This document shows, piece by piece, positions 42,295 to 49,382 of a stretch of DNA of 64,000 bases (positions within the stretch are counted from its first letter, which is position 1; each line of letters starts with the position of its first letter). The position numbers and the translations under genes are program-made. The DNA is taken from the NCBI GenBank assembly GCA_045541535.1, contig JAZQJG010000011.1:1-64000 (forward strand). The letters run 5' to 3'. A model generated the notes under the pieces. That model was given only the letters and a program-made list of their open reading frames with translations, searched no databases and was not told the origin of the DNA. The stretch is from Firm-08 sp045541535 (GTDB taxonomy: Bacteria; Bacillota; Clostridia; Oscillospirales; QAKW01).

Positions 42295-44484
42295 GTGCTG
42301 ATCGGAGAAGACGAAATTGAGGGCGTTGTGGACGACGTCGTTTTTGCCAATGACGAAACAGGCTATTACGTTTTCAGTGTAGACGCCGGTGAGCTGATTA
42401 CCGTGGTGGGTAACGTTCCCGGTATATACGCCGGCGAGGGGATCCACGCCTACGGTAAATGGGTCAATCACCCCACCTATGGCAAGCAGTTTGTCTGTGA
42501 AGATATTGAAAAAAGCTTTCCTATGGAGCAAACCCACATTCTGAAGTTTTTGTCTTCCGGGGCTATCCGTGGGGTCGGTAAGGCTACGGCGGAAAAGCTG
42601 GTGGCCCAGTTTGGGGCCGACACTCTGGACGTGATGGAAAACGACCCTATGAAAATGACCTGTATCCGTGGGATCACCACCGACCGAGCATTGGATATCA
42701 GCGAGCAGTTCCGATTGACGGTAGGAATGCGGGATATTTTGATGTATCTTACCGAATATAATATTTCTCCCACCCTTGCCATTAAGGTGTACAAGGAATA
42801 CGGCGGTCTGGCGCCCCGTGTATTGGAGGCGGATCCCTACCGTTTATGGGATGATATTGAAGGCTTCAGCTTTGAAAAGGCGGACGAAATCGCTACCAAA
42901 CTGTGCCTGGATCCCTTGGGGGATGAACGGGTGTTTGCCCATATTCGTTATATTTTGCGACATAATCTGGCCAATGGACATACCTTTTTGCCCCAGCCCA
43001 CCCTTTGCCGCCTGGCAATGCAATTGCTGGATACTGATGAGGATACCGTTCTCATTGCGTTGGAAACAATGTGTGAACGACAAATGCTGAAGATCAAGCG
43101 GGTGCGGGATCTGGAGGCAGTGTATCTGGCCTCTTACTATAATAGTGAAGCCTACATTGCCGGTCGGATCAAGATGATGACAGAGATGAAAAGCGTCAAC
43201 GTCAAGGATATTGACCGTCAGATCGATCGGATGGAAAAGGCTTTTAAGATTCGCTATGCAGAGATGCAGCGTGCCGCCATTGCCGGCGCCATTGAGCAAA
43301 ACGTAATGATCCTTACCGGCGGGCCCGGTACCGGTAAAACCACCACCCTTCGCGGTATGATCCATCTGTTAAAACAACTCAATTACAAGTTCACTCTGTG
43401 CGCCCCCACCGGTCGGGCGGCCAATCGGATGAGCGAGCTTTGCGATCACAGCGCCCAGACCATTCACCGACTGTTGGAGGTGGAGGCCGGCCATCGAGAC
43501 GTGTTTGTTAAAAACGAGCAAAATCCCATTGCCACCGACGTGTTAGTGGTGGATGAAATGTCTATGGTGGACGTTAAATTGTTTGAGGCGTTGCTTCGGG
43601 CGTTGCGCCCCGGTACCAAACTGATTTTGGTGGGGGATGCCGATCAGTTGCCCAGTGTCGGCGCCGGCAACGTATTTCGCGATTTGTTGCGCAGTGAGCG
43701 GATTTTTACCGTTGCGCTCACCGAAATTTTTCGCCAATCCTCCTGCAGTCGGATCGTTGTCAATGCCCATAAAATCAACCACGGAGAATATCCTCATTTG
43801 GAGAACACTGATGATTTCTTTTTCGTTGCTAAAAAGACCAACGAGGGTATCGCCGATGCGGTGGTAAAATTGATTTGTGAACGTATTCCCAAGGTGTACG
43901 GCCGCAACGTTTTCAACGGCATTCAGGTTATTTCTCCCACCAAAAAAACGGCCGCAGGCACCGTGTTTCTCAACGAAATGATTCGCACCCGTCTGGGACT
44001 TGCCGATGCAAACGGCGTCACCTGCGCCCAGGGCGGCAGACAGTTTTGTGTGGGCGATAAGGTGATGCAGACCCGCAACAATTATGATATCGTCTACCGT
44101 AGACCTGATGGCAGTGAGGAAGCCGGTATCTTTAACGGCGATATCGGTGTGATTGAAAAGATCATTCCCAAGGATAAATTGCTTCACATTCGTTTTGAGG
44201 ATCGTCTGGCGGAATATCCTTATGAAAATCTGGAAGAACTGGACTATGCTTATGCCATCACTGCGCATAAGAGTCAGGGCAGTGAGTTTGAGATCGTGGT
44301 GCTTTCTCTTCCCGACGCCGTTCCGTTGTTGCAATATCGCAATCTTTTGTACACCGCCGTCACCCGTGCCAAGCGTATTCTGCTCATTGTCGGAAGCGAA
44401 GTTGTGGTACAACGAATGGTGGATAATAACAAACAAACTAACCGTTTTTCCGGCTTGCGTTATTTTCTGGAGGAAGATAGATGA
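42295..44484 (+). CDS. recD2: SF1B ATP-dependent DNA helicase RecD2
   Basis: 729 residues. The N-terminal OB-like and HhH region with SSGAIRGVGKATAEKL marks RecD2 rather than RecD of RecBCD. Walker A GGPGTGKT is at 342-349, VVDEMSMVD is motif II, and AITAHKSQGSEF is motif V/VI. RecD2 is a 5'-3' helicase linked to replication-fork and mismatch repair. The start is GTG 42295 after AAGGAGG. Its stop overlaps the comF ATG. Confidence 0.95.
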   Translation: MLIGEDEIEGVVDDVVFANDETGYYVFSVDAGELITVVGNVPGIYAGEGIHAYGKWVNHPTYGKQFVCEDIEKSFPMEQTHILKFLSSGAIRGVGKATAEKLVAQFGADTLDVMENDPMKMTCIRGITTDRALDISEQFRLTVGMRDILMYLTEYNISPTLAIKVYKEYGGLAPRVLEADPYRLWDDIEGFSFEKADEIATKLCLDPLGDERVFAHIRYILRHNLANGHTFLPQPTLCRLAMQLLDTDEDTVLIALETMCERQMLKIKRVRDLEAVYLASYYNSEAYIAGRIKMMTEMKSVNVKDIDRQIDRMEKAFKIRYAEMQRAAIAGAIEQNVMILTGGPGTGKTTTLRGMIHLLKQLNYKFTLCAPTGRAANRMSELCDHSAQTIHRLLEVEAGHRDVFVKNEQNPIATDVLVVDEMSMVDVKLFEALLRALRPGTKLILVGDADQLPSVGAGNVFRDLLRSERIFTVALTEIFRQSSCSRIVVNAHKINHGEYPHLENTDDFFFVAKKTNEGIADAVVKLICERIPKVYGRNVFNGIQVISPTKKTAAGTVFLNEMIRTRLGLADANGVTCAQGGRQFCVGDKVMQTRNNYDIVYRRPDGSEEAGIFNGDIGVIEKIIPKDKLLHIRFEDRLAEYPYENLEELDYAYAITAHKSQGSEFEIVVLSLPDAVPLLQYRNLLYTAVTRAKRILLIVGSEVVVQRMVDNNKQTNRFSGLRYFLEEDR

Positions 44485-45173
44485 CCTCGTCACTGTTATA
44501 TCCCGGGCGTTGCATTTTGTGTGGGGATGTGATCACCGAGGAAAAGCTGATCTGTGCCAAATGCGTTAAGGAAGGTCTGCCCATTTTGGGAAAGATCTGC
44601 GCCTATTGCGGCGTGGGGACCAACTATTGCACCTGCGGTCAACGACGTCACCATTATGCCCGTCGTATCGCCTGCGTTTATTATGAGAACGGCGCCCGCA
44701 GAGGTATTTCCAGATTCAAGTTTTATCGTCATACCTCGTTGGGTGTGTATTACGGACAATTATTGGCCGAGAATATCCGCAGTAAATATCAAACCGTTTC
44801 CTTTGATGCGGTGATACCGGTGCCGATGCATTGGTGGGACCGATGGAGAAGGGGATACAACTGCGCCGAATTGTTGGCACAAGAGGTGTCTGAACGATTG
44901 GCGATTCCGCTGGAGCGGGATCAGCTCTTCCGTCGCAAACGCAGTAAGGCGCAAAAACGGGTCAAGGGTGGTCCGGCAAAGCGCGCGGCCAACGTTTTGG
45001 ATTGCTTTGCCCTGCGGGACCGACAGGCCTTGCGGAATAAGACGGTGTTGCTGATTGACGACGTGTGCACCACCGGTGCCACGCTGGACGAATGCGCCAA
45101 AATGCTACGGATTTACGGCGCTAAAAAGGTATATGCCGCCACCTTTGCCGCCGCCATTCGGGGCAAACTGTAA
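44481..45173 (+). CDS. comF: ComF family protein
   Basis: 230 residues. The N-terminal zinc finger has CILCGDV, CAKC and CAYCGVGTNYCTC cysteines. The C-terminal phosphoribosyltransferase fold has VLLIDDVCTTGATLDE. ComF is needed for DNA uptake in competent bacteria. It is coupled to recD2 by an ATGA overlap. Confidence 0.93.
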   Translation: MTSSLLYPGRCILCGDVITEEKLICAKCVKEGLPILGKICAYCGVGTNYCTCGQRRHHYARRIACVYYENGARRGISRFKFYRHTSLGVYYGQLLAENIRSKYQTVSFDAVIPVPMHWWDRWRRGYNCAELLAQEVSERLAIPLERDQLFRRKRSKAQKRVKGGPAKRAANVLDCFALRDRQALRNKTVLLIDDVCTTGATLDECAKMLRIYGAKKVYAATFAAAIRGKL

Positions 45174-45180
45174 AAAACTC

Positions 45181-45209
45181 TTGAATAATGGGGCGGAGTA
45201 GGATATAAT
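45181..45209 (+). promoter_or_regulatory. promoter of mbl
   Basis: TTGAAT (45181-45186), 17 nt, TATAAT (45204-45209). Confidence 0.75.
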
Positions 45210-45259
45210 AAAAAGGATAAGACAAAATTTTACTTTCAGATAGATGGAGGAAGTTATAA

Positions 45260-46291
45260 ATGTTAGGACAGGATATCGGTATCGATCTGGGTACCGCAAC
45301 GATTATCGTGTATATGCGCGGCAAGGGCATCGTGCTCAAGGAGCCTGCCGTTGTTGCCATTGACACTAATACTAAAAAAGTGCTTGCCGTCGGTGACGAG
45401 GCCAGAAAAATGGTTGGCAGAACGCCCGGTAACGTAATCGCCATCCGCCCTCTGCGGGACGGTGTTATTTCCGACTACGAAACTACGGAAAAAATGATCA
45501 AATACTTTTTGTTCAAGGTTTCCAAGAACTCTCTTTTCAAGCCACGCGTTATCATTTGCGTTCCTTCCGAGGTAACCGAGGTGGAGGAAATGGCGGTACT
45601 GGAGGCGGCCAAGCACGCCGGTGCCAAGTTTGTCAGCCTCATTGAGGAGCCCAAGGCGGCCGCCATCGGTGCGGGCATTGATATCAACGAGCCCAACGGA
45701 AACATCGTCGTTGATATCGGCGGCGGGACTTCCGATATTGCCGTGCTTTCTCTGGGCGACGTGGTGCTGTCTTCTTCCATTAAGATGGCAGGCGATAAGT
45801 TTGATGATTCCATCATCCGCTTCATTAAGAAAAAATATAACATTCTGATCGGTGAGCGTACCGCCGAGGATATCAGGATCCAGATCGGCTCCGTGTTCAC
45901 CAAGGAGCAAAACGAAACTATGATCATCAAGGGCCGTTGCCTCAATACCGGCCTTCCCAAATCCATTGAGATTTGCAGTGACGAGATTCGCGAACCGTTG
46001 ACCGAATGCGCCTTGGCCATCATCGACGTCTTGCACGATGTGTTGGAAAAAACGCCTCCGGAATTGGTGGGCGATATTTATCAAAACGGTATTTGTCTTA
46101 CCGGTGGCGGCGCACTGCTCACCGGTCTTGATAAATTGATTGAGGACAAAACGGGAATTCGCACCTACGTGGCAGACGATGCCGTGCTCTGCGTTGCCAT
46201 CGGTACCGGTAAATCTCTGGCAAATCTGGACCAGTTGGAGATTATTGAGCGCCGTCGCAGAACCAACCGCCAAACGCCCCGCGCATTTTAA
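45260..46291 (+). CDS. mbl: MreB/Mbl rod-shape actin homologue
   Basis: 343 residues. The actin-fold phosphate loops are visible: DIGIDLGTATIIVY (phosphate 1), VVDIGGGTSDIAVLS (phosphate 2) and LTGGGALLTGLD (adenosine). The protein forms membrane-bound filaments that guide side-wall synthesis by RodA and PBPs. Calling it Mbl rather than MreB rests on its position beside spoIIID, as in Bacillus and many clostridia, and on the missing mreCD genes. Confidence 0.92.
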   Translation: MLGQDIGIDLGTATIIVYMRGKGIVLKEPAVVAIDTNTKKVLAVGDEARKMVGRTPGNVIAIRPLRDGVISDYETTEKMIKYFLFKVSKNSLFKPRVIICVPSEVTEVEEMAVLEAAKHAGAKFVSLIEEPKAAAIGAGIDINEPNGNIVVDIGGGTSDIAVLSLGDVVLSSSIKMAGDKFDDSIIRFIKKKYNILIGERTAEDIRIQIGSVFTKEQNETMIIKGRCLNTGLPKSIEICSDEIREPLTECALAIIDVLHDVLEKTPPELVGDIYQNGICLTGGGALLTGLDKLIEDKTGIRTYVADDAVLCVAIGTGKSLANLDQLEIIERRRRTNRQTPRAF

Positions 46292-46294
46292 CCT

Positions 46295-46330
46295 AAAAAG
46301 AGTCATTACTACCGTAATGACTCTTTTTTG
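46295..46330. terminator. shared convergent terminator
   Basis: A perfect 15-bp stem (46295-46309 with 46314-46328), loop TACC, T-run on both sides. The spoIIID stop codon (46309-46311) lies at the loop, so the hairpin ends both mbl and spoIIID. Confidence 0.9.
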
Positions 46331-46581
46331 CTACGCAATTGTCGGTATTTTTCTTTGGTAGCGATACCCCCGCGTATGTGTCTTTCGCTGAGATTATACT
46401 GTAACACCTGTGCTACTTTGTCGTATTTATCGGGATCGATCTTTTGCAATCTGCCCCGCATATCCTTATGTACCGTGGATTTGCTGATGCAAAACACTTT
46501 GGCGGCGTTGCGCACGGTGGCATTGTTTTCAATGATATAGTCGGCCAGCTCCAGCACCCGCGCCTCAATATGGTCCCTCAC
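46309..46581 (-). CDS. spoIIID: sporulation transcription factor SpoIIID
   Basis: A 90-residue DNA-binding protein of the mother-cell programme. The helix-turn-helix region with KVFCISKSTVHKDMRGRL is near residues 28-45, and IRGGIATKEKY follows near residues 70-80, both matching SpoIIID. Two GTG starts exist. The second (46581), 8 nt after AGAGG, aligns with the family N-terminus and is chosen; the first (46590) overlaps the binding site. A sigma-E promoter match lies upstream. Confidence 0.95.
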   Translation of the reverse strand: MRDHIEARVLELADYIIENNATVRNAAKVFCISKSTVHKDMRGRLQKIDPDKYDKVAQVLQYNLSERHIRGGIATKEKYRQLRSKKESLR

Positions 46582-46621
46582 TGTTCTCACCTCTGCCCAT
46601 GATATCTTTGGTATCTAATAA

Positions 46622-46650
46622 ATTGTATGAGGCAGACCGGCATTTATGAC
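46622..46650 (-). promoter_or_regulatory. sigma-E-type promoter of spoIIID
   Basis: Minus-strand GTCATAAA (46643-46650), 13 nt, CATACAAT (46622-46629) is an almost perfect sigma-E match and lies about 40 nt before the start codon. spoIIID is a classic sigma-E target. Confidence 0.75.
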
Positions 46651-46660
46651 AACATATAAT

Positions 46661-46694
46661 AAGTCCCTTGTGATCTTTTGATCACAAGGGACTT
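46661..46694 (-). terminator. terminator-like hairpin after cpsB
   Basis: A perfect 14-bp stem (46661-46674 with 46681-46694), loop of 6. On the minus strand it is followed by ATTATATG, a poor T-run. It lies between the cpsB stop and the spoIIID promoter and probably insulates them. Confidence 0.65.
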
Positions 46695-46699
46695 TGTCG

Positions 46700-47431
46700 C
46701 TATAATAAGTTTTTGGTTTTCAGGGGCAGAGATTTTGCGGTAAGAATGGCTTGTCCCAAGCGATTTCCCGCTGTTTTACAGATCCGACGTGCCGGCTCCG
46801 TATACAGTGGGGGACGGGTGCTCAGGTTGTGGCAATCGGTGCCGCAACAATCCACACTTCCATCCCTGATCAGCTTTGCAAGCTGCCATCTTTGCACCAG
46901 GGGTAATTTGTCCAGATGGCCCAGATTGATCTGTAATTTACACCCTTCCTCCAACAGCTCGTCCAGTTGTTTTTTCTTTAATCGCTTTAAATAACGGTCA
47001 ATGTGCGCCAACACAGGGGTACAATTGTGATTATACATCATTGCATATACCCGTTGCAGTACCGAAGCAGACAGGCTGACGTTATAGGGGAATTCCACCA
47101 GGATCAGGTCACTGTCAGGAATGCATAATCGGCGGATTTCCTCGGTGGAGTAATTGAGGATCGCTTCGTGAAGATACACCTCGGCGGCCACGATGATTTC
47201 CATATCTTTCGGCAGATCACTGCGGGAAAACAACTCATCGCAGGATTCTTTTCTCTGGGTGAGAAAGTCTTCCAACGTATGTGCCTGCGGGTAAAAGTGG
47301 GGCGTCAGAATTACTCTCCGGACTCCTTGCCGATGTAATTGTCGTAACATTTCAGCGGATTCATCCACCGTTTCTGCACCGTCATCTATACCGGGGAGAA
47401 TGTGTGTGTGAAAATCAGTTATAGCTTGCAT
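46700..47431 (-). CDS. cpsB: CpsB/YwqE-type protein-tyrosine phosphatase
   Basis: A PHP-fold manganese-dependent phosphatase, 243 residues. DFHTHILPGIDDGA (residues 6-19) provides the first metal ligands. LTPHFYP, AHIDRY and CGTDCHN are the later His/Asp blocks. It removes phosphate from the BY-kinase encoded just upstream. The start overlaps the end of cpsD by 17 nt with no good ribosome binding site, so translation is probably coupled. Confidence 0.93.
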   Translation of the reverse strand: MQAITDFHTHILPGIDDGAETVDESAEMLRQLHRQGVRRVILTPHFYPQAHTLEDFLTQRKESCDELFSRSDLPKDMEIIVAAEVYLHEAILNYSTEEIRRLCIPDSDLILVEFPYNVSLSASVLQRVYAMMYNHNCTPVLAHIDRYLKRLKKKQLDELLEEGCKLQINLGHLDKLPLVQRWQLAKLIRDGSVDCCGTDCHNLSTRPPLYTEPARRICKTAGNRLGQAILTAKSLPLKTKNLL

Positions 47432-48104
47432 ACTTGTTGTTATAAGAATGATACCGATGCTTGGATTCGGCGGCTCCGTTGTAAATAAAACCCAGAATTT
47501 TGGCGTCGATCAGCTCCAATTGTTTGATGGCGGCATCTAACTCGGTATAGGTGGAAATCTTTTCTCTGACCACGATTACTACGCCGTCGCACAATTTGAT
47601 GATGGGTAGAGCGTCGGCAACCACGTTCAACGGGGTGGAGTCAATGATGATATAATCGTATTGCTTTTCCATTTCCTGCAACAGCTCTTTAAAAGGCTCA
47701 CTGCTGAGCATCTCAGAGGGGTTGGGAACCAGAGAACCAGCGGTGATTACTTGCAGATTTGGATATTGGGTTTGACGAATGACTTCTTTGAGGCTGTTCA
47801 TTTCGCTGAGGTAATTGGTAACGCCGGGGGAATTGTTCAGCGCCAGAAAACGGTGTACTTTGGGGCGGCGCAGATCAGCATCAATCAGCAGTACCTTGGC
47901 CTCGGTCTGGGCGATGGAAACGGCGATATTGACAGACATGGTGGATTTACCCTCGGAGGGACAGGAGGAAGAAACGATGATCTTGCGGCAACCTTTTTTG
48001 ATCAAAGAAAAGGCAAGGTTGGTACGGATGGTTTTGTATGCTTCGGTAATCTTAAACTTCAGTGTGGAATCCATTACGTAAGGATTGCTCTTATTTTTTC
48101 TCAT
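47415..48104 (-). CDS. cpsD: CpsD/YwqD-type bacterial tyrosine kinase
   Basis: 229 residues. Walker A is CPSEGKST (about 48-55), Walker A' LLIDADLRRP, Walker B IIIDSTP. The C-terminal tail is a Tyr cluster: four tyrosines in the last 13 residues, the autophosphorylation site of BY-kinases. ATG 48104 follows AGGAGGTGA. It needs the membrane activator CpsC, whose gene overlaps it by 14 nt. Confidence 0.93.
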   Translation of the reverse strand: MRKNKSNPYVMDSTLKFKITEAYKTIRTNLAFSLIKKGCRKIIVSSSCPSEGKSTMSVNIAVSIAQTEAKVLLIDADLRRPKVHRFLALNNSPGVTNYLSEMNSLKEVIRQTQYPNLQVITAGSLVPNPSEMLSSEPFKELLQEMEKQYDYIIIDSTPLNVVADALPIIKLCDGVVIVVREKISTYTELDAAIKQLELIDAKILGFIYNGAAESKHRYHSYNNKYASYN

Positions 48105-48831
48105 CAAAGGTCACCTCCTGCTCTGCGATAGTATCTTCTCTGTGACTGTGATTTTCTTTGCCGCCTTTGGCTTTTCGCTTCTTTAAATCAAAGGTGGGCA
48201 CGGCGCCGAGTACGGGAATGTTATATTTGGCGCTGAGGTCCTCAACTGATTTGATGCGAACGTCAAATTCGCTCCAGATGATAATGATCACGGCAGAAAG
48301 CACAACGCCGAGGATCAAGGCGAGCATGGTGATGCGGGTGGTTTGGGAGCTTTCGGCAGGGATGCTGGGGGATTCTACCGAGGTGATCGTCAGACGGGCA
48401 TATTTCTCGCTGACGTATTTTTGCACTTGCTCATCCAGACATTGAATGATGGTGTAACACTCGTCATAGTCGGCGGCAACTACGGTGGCTGTGAATGCTT
48501 CGCTGTCTTCCTTGACGGTATAGGTGATCATACTTTTGAGCTGTGCGGGATCATAGTCAAGTTTACAGGCATCCTTGATCACTTTGTAGAAATCACGACT
48601 GTCCAGCATTTCAACGTAGGTGTTTACCATACGACGCATGGTGGTGATTTCGCTGGAATTGTTCATTGTATCCTCAGAGGTGACCATCAGTTTCATAGAA
48701 GAGGTATAGGTGGGCGGGATACGATAGTGAGCAAAGGTAAAGCCAACAGCACCCAACAAAATGCCGGATAAAATAATAATCCAGATGTGCGTGATCATCG
48801 CACTTAAAATTTTCTTGACGGAAAGTTCCAT
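48091..48831 (-). CDS. cpsC: Wzz/YveK-type chain-length regulator and kinase activator
   Basis: 246 residues with two membrane helices (about 19-39 and 178-198) around an extracellular part, and a cytoplasmic tail that is Lys/Glu-rich. The Wzz pattern PPTYTSSMKL near residue 43 and the PSIPAESSQ segment before the second helix support it. It activates CpsD and sets polysaccharide chain length. ATG 48831, with AAAGG about 10 nt upstream, gives the family-like N-terminus MELSVKKI; 21 further codons are open but unlikely. Confidence 0.9.
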   Translation of the reverse strand: MELSVKKILSAMITHIWIIILSGILLGAVGFTFAHYRIPPTYTSSMKLMVTSEDTMNNSSEITTMRRMVNTYVEMLDSRDFYKVIKDACKLDYDPAQLKSMITYTVKEDSEAFTATVVAADYDECYTIIQCLDEQVQKYVSEKYARLTITSVESPSIPAESSQTTRITMLALILGVVLSAVIIIIWSEFDVRIKSVEDLSAKYNIPVLGAVPTFDLKKRKAKGGKENHSHREDTIAEQEVTFDEKK

Positions 48832-48865
48832 TTCATAACAACCTTTCGATAAAATATCATTATAG

Positions 48866-48894
48866 ATTATATAATATAACGATGTTTTTTGCAA
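48866..48894 (-). promoter_or_regulatory. promoter of cpsC-cpsD-cpsB
   Basis: Minus-strand TTGCAA (48889-48894), 17 nt, TATAAT (48866-48871). Confidence 0.7.
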
Positions 48895-48935
48895 CCACTT
48901 TTCCTATATATTTTAAAAATCAAATTCAAATAGAA

Positions 48936-48961
48936 GTAAGTCGGCATTTCAGCCGACTTAC
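48936..48961 (-). terminator. terminator of the csaB-ruvX operon
   Basis: A perfect 10-bp stem (48936-48945 with 48952-48961), loop of 6. On the minus strand it is followed by TTCTATTTGAATTTG. It starts 4 nt after the ruvX stop. Confidence 0.7.
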
Positions 48962-48965
48962 ATAT

Positions 48966-49379
48966 TTATTTTCTGCGGTCCAGATAATCTTGCAGGATAA
49001 TTTGCGCCGCCATGGTGTCTACCGTTCCTTTTCGCTTTTTGCCCCGGGTGTTGGTGGCGTTGAGATAATACTCGGCGGCTTTGGTAGTCAGTCGCTCGTC
49101 AAGAAAATCCATTGGCATCTCCGGGAACAACTCCTGCAGAGCGGCGGCAAACTTTCTGGTTTTCTCAGCCCGAAAGCCTTCACTGCCGTCCATATTTTTC
49201 GGCAGCCCCAGCACCACGGCTTCGGCTTCGTTTTCCCGTATTTTTTCTGCTACCAATGCGGCGGCAGTTTCAATGTTTTTTGCAACGACGGCACCGATGG
49301 AGAAGGCGAGACGCTCTTCTTTGTCGGAAATGGCCAGTCCCGTGCGGGTATCGCCGTAATCAATTCCCATAATTTTCAT
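48966..49379 (-). CDS. ruvX: RuvX/YqgF Holliday-junction resolvase-like nuclease
   Basis: 137 residues with the RNase H-like fold: MGIDYGDTRTGLAIS (catalytic Asp), VLGLPKNMDGSEG, DERLTTKAAE and an Asp-containing C-terminus, DTMAAQIILQDY. The family processes 16S rRNA ends and/or resolves junctions. It begins 3 nt after the GT4-CsaB stop and shares its transcript. Confidence 0.93.
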   Translation of the reverse strand: MKIMGIDYGDTRTGLAISDKEERLAFSIGAVVAKNIETAAALVAEKIRENEAEAVVLGLPKNMDGSEGFRAEKTRKFAAALQELFPEMPMDFLDERLTTKAAEYYLNATNTRGKKRKGTVDTMAAQIILQDYLDRRK

Positions 49380-49382
49380 CTT

